A DNA stretch of 42,979 nucleotides from the NCBI GenBank assembly GCA_032095175.1, contig DAMCZI010000038.1:1-42979 (forward strand). The letters run 5' to 3'. This document shows positions 26,736 through 35,975 of the stretch, piece by piece. Both the position numbers and the translations under genes were made by a program. A model generated the notes under the pieces. It was not told where the DNA came from and searched no databases. It worked only from the letters and a program-made list of their open reading frames with translations. This DNA comes from DAMCZI01 sp032095175. Lineage in GTDB: Bacteria > Bacillota > Clostridia > Clostridiales > Caloramatoraceae. The stretch's first letter is position 1, and the number at the start of each line of letters is the position of its first letter.

Positions 26736-29638
26736 TTAATTTGATATATATTCAAGAATCTTTTCATCTACTGGAGCTTTCATTGAAAAAGTAATATTTA
26801 CTATAGGTAATTTATCTCCAGTATCATTTGTAATATCCGTTTGTGCATAATATACAGGCTCCATATCACCCATAAAGTAAAAATCAGTTCCTTCACTATC
26901 GCTTTTCTTTATAAAAAGCAAAATTCGCAGACCTGTTTTATCATAATTTTGTAAGTCCTTAATTTCCTTTGAGTTCATGTGAACTCGGCTTCGTGTCATC
27001 CAGCTAAATCGGTGCGCATTAATGAAATGATCTTTATATTTGGTACTTTCGGATATATCCTCTCGTTTTTCATATGTGACAAAAATAGGGCAGGTATTAT
27101 ATTTAATACGATATCCATATACAGTAGAGGATTCATCAGTTCCCCAATTTAATATTTTACACACATCTTTTCGTGTGTATTTCTCATATAGCTCAAAACC
27201 TTGCATAAAACTATCGATTGAGAAGGAATTTGTAAAAGTATATATAGCATAGTTTAATATATCTATAAGGTACATTCTAAAGTTTTCATTTTCTAGTGCT
27301 GTTTGAAGATCAGTACTTAAGGTGAATACATTATTTTTGTACCCAATGCTCTTTATATTCCTATAATTGTTTTGGTCTTGATTATTGAAGAACTCACAAT
27401 TTAATATTCTGATACATGATTGTATTGTAGCATCAGATACAACATAAGAAAACTTTTGAAATATTATGTTCTTAAATTTAGAAACGGATATAGTTTTCTT
27501 ATTTATAAGCTCCAAAAGCAATATAGACTCTTCAATACGTTTTGCACTTCCTAACTCTTTTGAGAAAAACTCCAAATATTTTGATTGAAGTTCAGAAAGT
27601 TCATTCTTCACTTCCTTTTCAATGCTACAAATAAAATTAAAGTATGATTTCGAGTAATCCACAAAGGAATATGGATCACGACTTCCGTAATTTACAAAGT
27701 TCATCATCGAAGGTATTCGCCCCAGCTTATATTTTAATAATGTATAATCCTTTACTAGGTCCTTCTTATTATTTAGCTTAACTGCATCAATAGAGTCAAA
27801 TATCCTTTCAGTTGTTATAGAATCAAAGTTAACTGTTGAAGCCCCCGGAATATAACTACTGCCATTATTAATAAGTTTTCTAAGATTGTCCTTATTATAT
27901 GAACTATCTCCATATAAAGCAATTGGTATAAAAAAGTTGTTTTTATAATTCCCAATAAAATCAATTATAGTTAAGAATTCTTTGTTATCACTTTTTCTTA
28001 GACCACGACCCAATTGTTGAACGAAAATAATAGCAGATTGAGTTGGTCTTAGCATTATAATTTGGTTAATTGATGGTATATCAACACCTTCATTAAATAT
28101 ATCAACAGTTAATATGTAATCTAATGCTTCTTCTGTATCTATATCTGTTTCTAACCTTCTAATTGCTTCTTCTCTTTCCTGCTCACTATTTGAGCCATCT
28201 AGAGCCAATGTTCGATATCCTTTAGTGTTTAATTTATTAGAAAGTTGAGTTGCCTCATTTATTCTACTGCAAAATATTAAACCTTTTATACGCCCATGGT
28301 CACATCCATAAAACGATGCTTTTTCAATAATGTGCTTAACACGTTCATCACTAACAAGAGAATTAAAGTTAACATTTTCATTTATTAGTTCTCCATCAAT
28401 TTTGATATCGCTAACACCGTAATAATGAAAAGCACATAGCATGTTTTCTTCCAAAGCTTTGTTGAGCCTAATTTCATATGCAATATTATAATCAAATGTT
28501 TTAAATATATCATAACCATCTGTACGTTCAGGAGTTGCGGTCATTCCTAATAAAAATCTTGGTGTAAAATAATCTAATATTTTTTGAAATGTATTAGCTC
28601 CAGAGCGATGAGCTTCATCTATAATGATATAATCAAAGTAGTCCTTTGGGAATTTTCCTAAAATATCATCTTTGGATATTGTTTGAATGGTCGCAAATAA
28701 AAAATCTGATTTGAAATCCTTTTGGTTTCCACTTAAAATACCCATTTCCTTTTCAGAACCAAAGATTCTTTTGTATGAATGAAGAGAGGCACGTACTATA
28801 TTTTCTCTATGTACAACAAACAGAAGTCGTTTAGGATTACGCTTTTTTACATCGAAGGCAGAAAGGTAAGTTTTGCCTGTGCCAGTGGCAGAAATAATTA
28901 ATGCTTTATTTTTGCCTTCATTGCGCAAAGCCTCTATTGATTTTAATGCTTCAATTTGCATCTTGTTTGGACTAATACGACCAATTGTAAAAACAGCTTG
29001 TTCTGGATTTTTTAATGTTTTATATTTTGAGGTATCATTATATATTTTTTTGTATTCATCTATCCAGGCATTGTTAACTATTGTTGCACTATAAAAGATA
29101 CGATTAAATTCTTTTATGGTTTGATTAAGGATTTCTCCATTCTCTAGGGAAGATACTTTCAAGTTCCATTCTTGATTATAACTTAATGCATTTTGTGTTA
29201 AATTGCTACTTCCTACAATCAATGTATATATATCTTTATTTTTAAAAATATATCCCTTCGCATGAAAATTATTATCAATAACAATACGTACATCAACATT
29301 TTTTAACTCAATTAATCTCTTTAACGCCCTTGGTTCAGTAAAATTTTGATATTGGGAAGCCAATATTTTACCTTTAATACCTTTAGATTCAAGTTCTTTG
29401 AGAATATTTATAAGAACTGCAACCCCGCTATTTGTTATAAATGCAACTGAAAAATAAAACTCATCNNNNNNNNNNTTAGCTCGCTTATTATGCTTGTAAG
29501 AACCTTTTGACCATTTTTATTATCATTTAGTAACAACCTAGGTCGATAGCTTTCAAGTGAATCTAAGTTAGAGTCAATATAGCCTGTATATAAACCTTTT
29601 GCAAGTTCCTCATTAGCATTTAAATTGCTAATATTCAT
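26736..29638 (-). CDS. PLD-like nuclease / DEAD helicase / DUF3427 protein, split by N gap
   Basis: A protein of about 967 residues whose N terminus is interrupted by the 10-base gap at 29466-29475. The 54 residues before it (from MNISNLNANEE, ATG at 29638) and the frame after it (DEFYFSVAFITNSGVAVL) belong together; the two pieces join in frame only if the gap is 2 mod 3 bases long, for example 8. A PLD site FHAKGYIF...GSSNLTQNAL follows, then helicase motifs: SATGTGKT, IIIDEAHRSG, GMTATPERTD, QQLGRGLRKSD, and a C-terminal DUF3427-type region. The start overlaps the NUDIX stop as ATGA. It is a probable nuclease-helicase effector. Confidence 0.85.
29466..29475. other. assembly gap (10 N)
   Basis: Ten undetermined bases inside the PLD-helicase gene. 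The number is probably a placeholder, because the flanking reading frames do not join with exactly 10 bases. The conserved family pattern at this point (short linker ending in Cys-Asp-Glu-Phe) would fit a missing 8 bases. Confidence 0.95.
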
Positions 29639-30039
29639 ATATTTCCCCCCATTATCTTTTGAACAATTGGTATATCTGCAGCAGCCCAATCAAGTTTAGA
29701 TAATTCTTTTGGATTTAACCAAACATGATTAACATGTTCCTTCCTAACAAATTCTCTATTAGCAACATGACAGACATAGCTATGCATTTTTATTGAAAAA
29801 TCAGGATATTGGTGTTCAACTGTTAAGAAAAAGTCATTTTCACCTAATGTTACATTAAGTGACATCTCTTCTTGAAGTTCACGTTTTAAGGCTTGAATAT
29901 GTGTCTCTTCATTTTCAATTTTTCCTCCAGGAAATTCATATTTGTAAGATGTATATTCGTACTTACTTTTGTTCCTCTGCATACATAACACTTCATTATT
30001 GTCTATTATAATAGCAGCTACAACTTCATAATGTTTCAT
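29635..30039 (-). CDS. NUDIX hydrolase (MutT-like)
   Basis: A 134-residue NUDIX hydrolase. The NUDIX box is nearly canonical: G-KIENE-E, seven residues, then RELQEEMSL (about residues 37-58), with Ser in place of the late Gly. MutT-like members hydrolyse oxidised or modified nucleoside triphosphates. I chose the ATG at 30039, which has AAGGTGAT upstream; the in-frame GTG at 30048 is part of that site. The gene ends in an ATGA overlap with the PLD-helicase, so the pair is a two-gene operon. In this setting it may process a nucleotide signal or clean up damaged nucleotides. The substrate is unknown. Confidence 0.88.
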   Translation of the reverse strand: MKHYEVVAAIIIDNNEVLCMQRNKSKYEYTSYKYEFPGGKIENEETHIQALKRELQEEMSLNVTLGENDFFLTVEHQYPDFSIKMHSYVCHVANREFVRKEHVNHVWLNPKELSKLDWAAADIPIVQKIMGGNI

Positions 30040-30615
30040 AATAATCACCTTTTCATTTTATAAATATTATATTATTAGATTTATGAATTATATTAATAAT
30101 AGTTATTTTTGATAATATATATAAATAATTATATCCTTTAAATAATGGCTAGTAAATTAATAATGATTAATTAATATAATTTTATGAATAGAATTTGATA
30201 TAAAGAGGATAATTTGTTATAAATATTTAAAATATATAAGCTGTTTTATTGCAATATTTGCAACATATCTATTCCGGCAGTGGCAAAATGAGTTATATTA
30301 AAAATTATTATACTATAAGAGGAACTAATGGGTTACTTTGTGATATGGATACGAAGGCTTGAAAAATACTCTGGAATATGGGGGAAACATATCTAAGAAA
30401 AACAAGGGATTACCGGATTTATATAAATTTAGAAAAGTTATACATTCGATTACATAAGTAAGAAAGATTGTATCCCCTCGTCTCTACCAAATAAGAACTA
30501 TAATTTTGATACAATGCTAAAGCTCTTGATTTCAAGGGCTTTAGCTATTTTTTGAGCATAAATTTTACGATGATTAGGCTAAAAATATGGCATTCAATAT
30601 CCATAATATTACATA
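30040..30615. other. 576-bp region without intact genes; possible ssrA 3'-end (att) remnant
   Basis: No open gene was found. Near 30470-30490 the sequence ATCCCCTCGTCTCTACCA resembles the 3' end of tmRNA (CTCCCCTCGTCTCCACCA), a common integration site, and is followed by a terminator as ssrA usually is. No tag-peptide region or 5' end was found, so at most this is a residual attachment site. The rest is A/T-rich. Confidence 0.3.
30518..30557 (+). terminator. rho-independent terminator
   Basis: A stem of GCTAAAGC-x-CTTGA with TCAAG-x-GCTTTAGC and a 2-nt loop is followed by TATTTTTT. This is a textbook terminator on the plus strand although no intact gene precedes it, consistent with a deleted or decayed gene upstream. 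Confidence 0.75.
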
Positions 30616-30618
30616 AAT

Positions 30619-30656
30619 GCACCGGGGTGTGCAAAATCGGTGCAGGGGTGTGCACC
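30619..30656. repeat. repeated GGGGTGTGCA operator-like pair
   Basis: GGGGTGTGCA occurs at 30624-30633 and again at 30645-30654, exactly 21 bp apart. Each is part of a local inverted repeat (GCAC-N6-GTGC at 30619-30632; GGTGCA-N6-TGCACC at 30639-30656). It lies just upstream of the recombinase relic, so it may be a regulator or recombinase binding site. Confidence 0.5.
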
Positions 30657-30739
30657 TTTTAGCGGAAATAATTTAAGATAATGCTTTAGTTGTGGTTAAT
30701 AAAATAAATTGTTTGTAGGTTTAAATGACTTGCTATTTT

Positions 30740-31966
30740 GGGTATTCAGAGCGAACATAACACTACCAAAATTATCGGTAGAAATGGGAATTCATCTTGA
30801 ATCCGCGAAATGTAATCATTATATCGCCTACAAATTCAAATCAACCAAATCGCTATTTAGGAACACCGGGAAAAATCCATGTTGTAGGATATGCCAGGGT
30901 TATTAAAGGGACCGGTGCCGGTGTACAGATTAGGAAAAATGTCAGAAGGCTTATTCAGATAAACCGGGATGGGAATTGACATTTGTTACAACAGACTACC
31001 GTCAGACTGAGAATCAGGATTTAACATGGAACAGCTTTCTTACCATATGCAAAGGCATAAGGTGTGGATACATTGATGTTCTCATTATCCATTCTGCTAA
31101 TGACATGGAAGAAGCACTCTCCATAGCAGAATGGTTACTTCCACTTTGTAAGGAATTTGGTGTTAAAGGATATTTAGCTCATAATGATCTCTGCTATCAG
31201 AATTTGATTTCTAATCATAATGATAGGCTTGTGGAGGATATTTCTATCCAATATAAGTATTATAATATTAATATTGAAAAATTTAGCCTATTCTGAATAT
31301 GAGGCAAAAAATTATATTCAGAATAGGCTAAATATAGTTTCAGTGGAAAGTTATATTGTGAAAAATGCGGAAAAACTTTAAAACGCAGGCACTGGAATAG
31401 TGGTACTAAATCTGCAAAAATAGTATGGCAGTGCAATAGTTATATTGAAGGAAAAAAGAACTCCTCTGCAAAAGCAGAAGATGATTTAATATTAAAGAGA
31501 GCCTTTATCCAACTATACAATGATATGGTTGTTGATAAAGGTTCTTTTTTTAAAAGTATTTTTGGAGAATGTAGAAAAAGTTATAAGTAAAGATACTGTA
31601 GGAGCTGATATTTCAAAAACTTCAAATGAAATAACACAGCCGGAGCAGGATTTAAGTGAATTGGTGCAATTAAAGATTAGAAAGCAGATTGATGATAAAT
31701 ATTACAACAAAGAATATGCCAGAATTACAGCAGAACTTGAATCTCTAAATCTCAAAAGGGATGAACTTTTAAACAGCAAGCTAAATGATACAAAGCATAA
31801 GGAAAAAGTAGAATATATCAAGCAAACTATAGGCAATGGCAGTGAACCACTTACAGAGTTTGATGACAGCTTATTTGTAGCACTTATAGATAAGGTAATT
31901 ATAAAATCACCTAAGCATTTTAGGTTTGTATTTGAGAGTGGGATTGAAATGGAGGTTGAAATTTAA
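30740..31966 (+). pseudogene. decayed large serine recombinase
   Basis: Pieces of one serine integrase can be read in order across several frames. First is the resolvase start VVGYARV (about 30880). After a frameshift comes KAYSDKPGWELTFVTTDYR and a catalytic-domain remainder up to about 31296. Then, after a deleted centre, comes the zinc beta-ribbon SGKLYCEKCGKTLKRR...WQCN (31345-31440). After another frameshift comes the coiled coil and typical end LIDKVIIKSPKHFRFVF (31520-31966). Large serine recombinases integrate ICEs and phages. The remnant marks a past insertion of part of this island. The order of domains is convincing and the gene cannot be functional. Confidence 0.75.
31281..31333. 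repeat. perfect 20-bp palindrome inside the recombinase relic
   Basis: The arms ATTTAGCCTATTCTGAATAT (31281-31300) and its exact reverse complement (31314-31333) flank a 13-nt loop. It lies at the junction where the catalytic part of the recombinase ends and the zinc-ribbon part begins, so it marks the deletion joint. Confidence 0.75.
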
Positions 31967-32106
31967 AGTTAAAAAGAAGAAATTATAAATCTATTCTATA
32001 AATCTGTATGGTTATAAAGTATAAATTTGGTAAATAATTAAATAATGTAAATCTTGCATAATTAATTATTTTGAAAAATAGATATAGTGCATATGGAGGT
32101 AATGTT

Positions 32107-32196
32107 ATGAATTATGGTGAATGTTGTGAATGTACCAATGTAAAATACGTTAAAAATAAATACTACTGTAAGAAGCATAATAAAAAAAATAAATAA
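32107..32196 (+). CDS. 29-residue Cys-rich peptide
   Basis: A tiny gene with a strong GGAGGT ribosome binding site 7 nt before its ATG. The product begins MNYGECCECTNVKYV and contains CCEC and YYCKKH, a possible zinc-binding C-x2-C...C-x2-H knuckle, with a Lys/Asn-rich tail. The binding site and clear metal-ligand pattern support translation. A terminator follows before the TrlF gene. It could be a relic of a longer zinc-ribbon protein. No function is assigned. Confidence 0.45.
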   Translation: MNYGECCECTNVKYVKNKYYCKKHNKKNK

Positions 32197-32240
32197 GGAT
32201 GATATAGTAATTTGTGCTTTTTACAATAAAAATGTAGAAT

Positions 32241-32272
32241 AACTTAGGGTTATATTCCTAGGTTGTTTTTTT
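32241..32272 (+). terminator. rho-independent terminator
   Basis: AACTTAGG pairs with CCTAGGTT (one wobble) around an 8-nt loop and is followed by GTTTTTTTG. It closes the transcript of the tiny Cys-rich gene, 45 nt after its stop and 57 nt before the TrlF start. Confidence 0.65.
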
Positions 32273-32328
32273 GTGTAAAAAAACATATAATTGTATTTGG
32301 TAATATTAAGAATTTCTGGAGGGCAATT

Positions 32329-35004
32329 ATGGGGATTGCAAAATGGAGGAAAATTGATTTTCATACGCACACACCAGAAAGTAGGTGTTTTAAGAATCGT
32401 AATAACGTAAGTCCAAAACAATGGATTGATGCAGTAATGAAGTCAGGTCTGGATGCAGTAGTTGTAACAGACCATAATTCTGTTGGTTGGATAGATAAAC
32501 TGAGGAATGAACTAAAGGATAACAAAGATTTATTTATATTTCCAGGAATTGAGTTTTGTGTAGGAACTAGTTTCACGCATATGCTATTGATTTTTGATCC
32601 CAAAATGAAGACTGAAGATATAGAAGGATTTGTGATGCAGTGTGGACTTTTAAAATCAGATTGGGGAGATACTACTAAATGTATAGATGAAAAAACTTTT
32701 TCGGATGTAATAAAAAAATATAGAGAAAAAGTTCTTATAATACCAGCTCATTTTAATGAAGAAAAAGGTCTTTGTAAAACTATTGGTCAAAACGGTATAA
32801 AAGAATTCTATAATAAAATAAATTTTGATGCTATAGAAGTTAGAAATGAAAATGATATAAATGAAGTTAATAATAAAATAAAAAATGAAATTATACCTAA
32901 TATGGCTGTTGTAACTGGCTCAGACAATCCAGGTAATAGTACAGGAGAACATGATTTAATCAATTTTGGTAAAGCATATACTTGGATAAAACTAAGCGAA
33001 TTTTCACTAGAAGGATTAAGACAAGCTTTTTTAGATTATGAAACTAGAAGCTATTGTGTGTTATCTAATGGGAATTTATGTGAAGACAAAAACATTGTTA
33101 AGCATAATTACATATCTGGAATGAAGATTGCTAATCTTAAGCATATTGATGAGTTGAATTTTCGACTTTCTCCAAATTTAAATTGTATTATTGGAGGTAG
33201 GGGATCTGGTAAGTCGACAATAGTTGAAATGATAAGGTTAGCATTTAAACAATATGATGAGAAAAAAAAGAATCATATTATCAATAATACATATAGAGAT
33301 GATACTAATATTGATGTTTATTACAAATTTGGCTCTATAAGTGAATATTGTGTACATGTTAAAGGAAAGAAAAATGAAAAGATTTGGAATGTCGAAAGTG
33401 ATGATGGCATAACTAATGATATCCCTAAATTTCCGATATCAATATACAGTCAAAAAGAATTATTTAACATTATTGAAGATGAGAATAATTCAGAAAAAAA
33501 TGAAAATAGTCCATTGTTAGAAATAATTGATGAAAATGTGAGCTTAAAAAAGTCAGAAGTTTATGAAAAAATTGCGACAATAAGAAAAGAAATACTTACA
33601 TTAGTTGAAGAAATTAATGTTATAAGAAATCAAACACGAGAAATAAAAACATTAAAAGCAGAAATAGAATTAAGTAAAAGTAAGTTGTCTAAATTGCAGG
33701 ATACTGGAATTATTGATAAGAGAAATGAGTTAATGGCATTAAAAGAAGCTTATAATAGGTTAAAAGAAATACTTAAAGAAAATATAAATTTATTAGATGA
33801 TATGGCTAAAAGCTTTGAAAGAAAGGTAATCCAGGGTAGTGAAAGGAACTCAAAACTTTTAAATAATGAAATAAATAATAAGTACCTTAAAGATAATATT
33901 TTAAATATCAACCATATTAATGAGAATTTATTAAAATCTATGTTAGAGAGTAAATTTCAGTTAGAAAATGAGAATAAAAAAATTGAAGAAAATGAATTAA
34001 AAATAATAATTGATAAAAAGCAAGTTGAATACAATAAATTATTAGATAGTATAAATGGAATAAATATTGAAGACTATAAAATTATAGAAAATGAAATTAA
34101 TGAAAAAAATATAAAACTTATAAAGCTTACACAAAAAGAACAAGAAGAAAACTTATGTGTAGATAAAATTAGAGATAAAATACAAAAATACATTGAAGCT
34201 TATGAGGAACTTTCAAATTTAAGAAGAGGTATAATTGAAACTATAAATGATAGAGCTGTTAATATACAATTAAAAATAAATACAATGTCAAATAGTGATA
34301 AATGGTTATCTAGTATTAGAAGTGAATTGGGTAAATTAAATAATTTTGATTCTGAATTCGAAAAGATTAAGAAGAAGATTTTTAAGCAAAATGGTGGGAT
34401 TAGGAAGGATGAATTTCAAAGATGGTTGGAATTTTTAACTTTGAAGGAAGATGCCAGCATAAAAAATTATCTAAATGTTTCAAATTGTGATGTACGTTTT
34501 GAAAAGTTATGGTTAGATAAGAAAAAAGAAAATACAATACAAGCATTAATAAATTTTATTCCAGAAGATAAGGTTGAAATAAAGATAATTAATAAAATTA
34601 ATAAACGGAATAAAATAAATATAAATGAAGCTTCACCCGGACAAAAAAGTGCAGCAATTTTAGCATTTATTCTTAATCAAGGTGATTCACCATTAATTAT
34701 AGATCAGCCAGAGGATGATTTGGATAATAGCTTAATAATCGATTTAGTTGTTGAAAGTATAAGGAATACAAAAAATTCTCGTCAAATAATAATTGTTACT
34801 CATAATCCTAATATACCAGTATTGGGAGATGCAGAAGGAATAGTTATTTTAGATAGAAGTCAAAATGGAAAAGTCATATTTAAAAACGGAAAGAAAACAG
34901 GGTGCATAGAAGAAAAGATGATTAAGGAAGGTATATGTGAGATTATGGAGGGTGGAATACAATCGTTTAAGTTTAGAGAGAATAAATACAAGTATATAAA
35001 ATGA
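32329..35004 (+). CDS. TrlF-type PHP phosphoesterase / SMC-like ATPase
   Basis: An 891-residue fusion. The N-terminal PHP phosphoesterase domain (about residues 1-260) shows its metal ligands in DFHTHTPES, VVTDHNSVG, FPGIEF, the His of FTHMLLIFD, IIPAHFN and VTGSDNPGN. An ABC/SMC ATPase follows: Walker A GGRGSGKST (about 288), a long coiled coil (about 400-720), signature SPGQKSAA (about 766), Walker B PLIIDQPEDDLDN and H-loop VTHNP. This is the layout called TrlF in genome annotation, seen in defence islands; the PHP domain is probably a nuclease or phosphatase gated by ATP. I use the ATG at 32329 (TGGAGGG upstream) rather than the in-frame start at 32263. Very A-rich codon use suggests a separate origin. 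Confidence 0.85.
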   Translation: MGIAKWRKIDFHTHTPESRCFKNRNNVSPKQWIDAVMKSGLDAVVVTDHNSVGWIDKLRNELKDNKDLFIFPGIEFCVGTSFTHMLLIFDPKMKTEDIEGFVMQCGLLKSDWGDTTKCIDEKTFSDVIKKYREKVLIIPAHFNEEKGLCKTIGQNGIKEFYNKINFDAIEVRNENDINEVNNKIKNEIIPNMAVVTGSDNPGNSTGEHDLINFGKAYTWIKLSEFSLEGLRQAFLDYETRSYCVLSNGNLCEDKNIVKHNYISGMKIANLKHIDELNFRLSPNLNCIIGGRGSGKSTIVEMIRLAFKQYDEKKKNHIINNTYRDDTNIDVYYKFGSISEYCVHVKGKKNEKIWNVESDDGITNDIPKFPISIYSQKELFNIIEDENNSEKNENSPLLEIIDENVSLKKSEVYEKIATIRKEILTLVEEINVIRNQTREIKTLKAEIELSKSKLSKLQDTGIIDKRNELMALKEAYNRLKEILKENINLLDDMAKSFERKVIQGSERNSKLLNNEINNKYLKDNILNINHINENLLKSMLESKFQLENENKKIEENELKIIIDKKQVEYNKLLDSINGINIEDYKIIENEINEKNIKLIKLTQKEQEENLCVDKIRDKIQKYIEAYEELSNLRRGIIETINDRAVNIQLKINTMSNSDKWLSSIRSELGKLNNFDSEFEKIKKKIFKQNGGIRKDEFQRWLEFLTLKEDASIKNYLNVSNCDVRFEKLWLDKKKENTIQALINFIPEDKVEIKIINKINKRNKININEASPGQKSAAILAFILNQGDSPLIIDQPEDDLDNSLIIDLVVESIRNTKNSRQIIIVTHNPNIPVLGDAEGIVILDRSQNGKVIFKNGKKTGCIEEKMIKEGICEIMEGGIQSFKFRENKYKYIK

Positions 35005-35804
35005 TATGGTTTTATATAAATAGCTTAATTACTTTGGAAATACTATAACTATTCTACCCAATTATAGAAGTCGACTTGTCCCGACCCATGTTGAGTGCGT
35101 TGCGTTGATAGAGCGCAAATAGCTTGAAATCAAAGGGATAGCGGGTTTTAATAGAATATTAAAGTGTGTTATATTCCTGCAGACGACAGTTTGGGGGGAC
35201 TTTTGGCCACCGGGGGCAAACTAATGCGCAAAAGGGTAAAAGGAATTAATTATTTTTATTTAAAAAAATATTAAAATAGTAAAGATAATAATTAGTATTA
35301 TCTTTATATAGTGAATTTAATCCTTTTACTTCCAACACGTGGAGTGTGTAGAGTTGATAGTAAGGTAAGGGCAAAATGTCTTTATTTGTAGGACATGGTA
35401 AATTATAAAGTTGCAGTCAAGCTAAGCGTGAAATGAACGCAATAGTGCTATTGGGATTAAAGATACAGGGGTAGAAGTTTATACCGTCAACGGAAACAGA
35501 ATGGCTTTATATGATAAAAATATCATTTGTCTACCACAGAAGGACGTACTAATCGGGTACAGACCTTACCGGTATGTGGGCGAAATTTCGTAAAATGAGG
35601 TGGAGAATTCGAAATAGAACTACGGTTTTACTACGGATGAGGAAAGAAAAAACTAAATAAATACAAGGATTGGCAGGGCTTTGTGGCTTTGCCTTTTCTA
35701 TTTAATTACGTTGAGCTTTATATTGTAAATGATGCACCCAGATGTTAAACTATAGAAGTATATCAGGCTTTATGTGAGGCTTTGATCTGAACAAGACAAT
35801 TTCT
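35005..35804. other. 800-bp region without genes, with repeats and hairpins
   Basis: No coding sequence was recognised. Visible structure: GAGTGCGTTGCGTTGATAG (35093-35111) recurs as a 3-mismatch copy at 35342-35360; a perfect 10-bp inverted repeat AAAGATAATA/TATTATCTTT with a 5-nt loop lies at 35281-35305; a wobble-containing stem with TTTTCT near 35672-35701 looks like a terminator. Parts near 35160-35230 and 35540-35640 are more GC-rich than the surroundings, as in remnants of an imported element or a structured RNA. Confidence 0.4.
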
Positions 35805-35957
35805 ATGAGTATTAGGGTAAGTGAAGAAGAATTAGATAAATTAATGCAGGCTGTCAGGCTAGAAGCATATACATCCTATAGTGAGTTCATAAGGAGAACT
35901 GCGTTGAAGGAAGTGGATAAAATTATAGAGGAAAATGACGAAAAGAAGACAAACTAA
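35805..35957 (+). CDS. 50-residue ribbon-helix-helix protein
   Basis: A short protein starting MSIRVSEEELDKLMQAVRLE and including SYSEFIRRTALKEVDKI, the strand-helix-helix pattern of RHH/CopG-like DNA-binding proteins. The ATG at 35805 is used; the frame stays open a little upstream (LNKTIS, no ATG), so a non-standard start slightly earlier is possible, as homologues often begin with a KTIS-like strand. It ends 18 nt before the restriction-modification gene, so it probably regulates it or is an antitoxin-like partner. Confidence 0.65.
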   Translation: MSIRVSEEELDKLMQAVRLEAYTSYSEFIRRTALKEVDKIIEENDEKKTN

Positions 35958-35975
35958 TAAAGAAAGGATGTTACT

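Noticed and set aside
29435..29689. A separate 84-residue gene spanning the N gap
   Set aside because: It is an artefact of reading through ten N bases; its first part belongs to the PLD-helicase N terminus and its end is out of frame.
30460..30557. A functional tmRNA gene
   Set aside because: Only a few bases resembling the 3' end are present; there is no tag-peptide reading frame and no matching 5' end.
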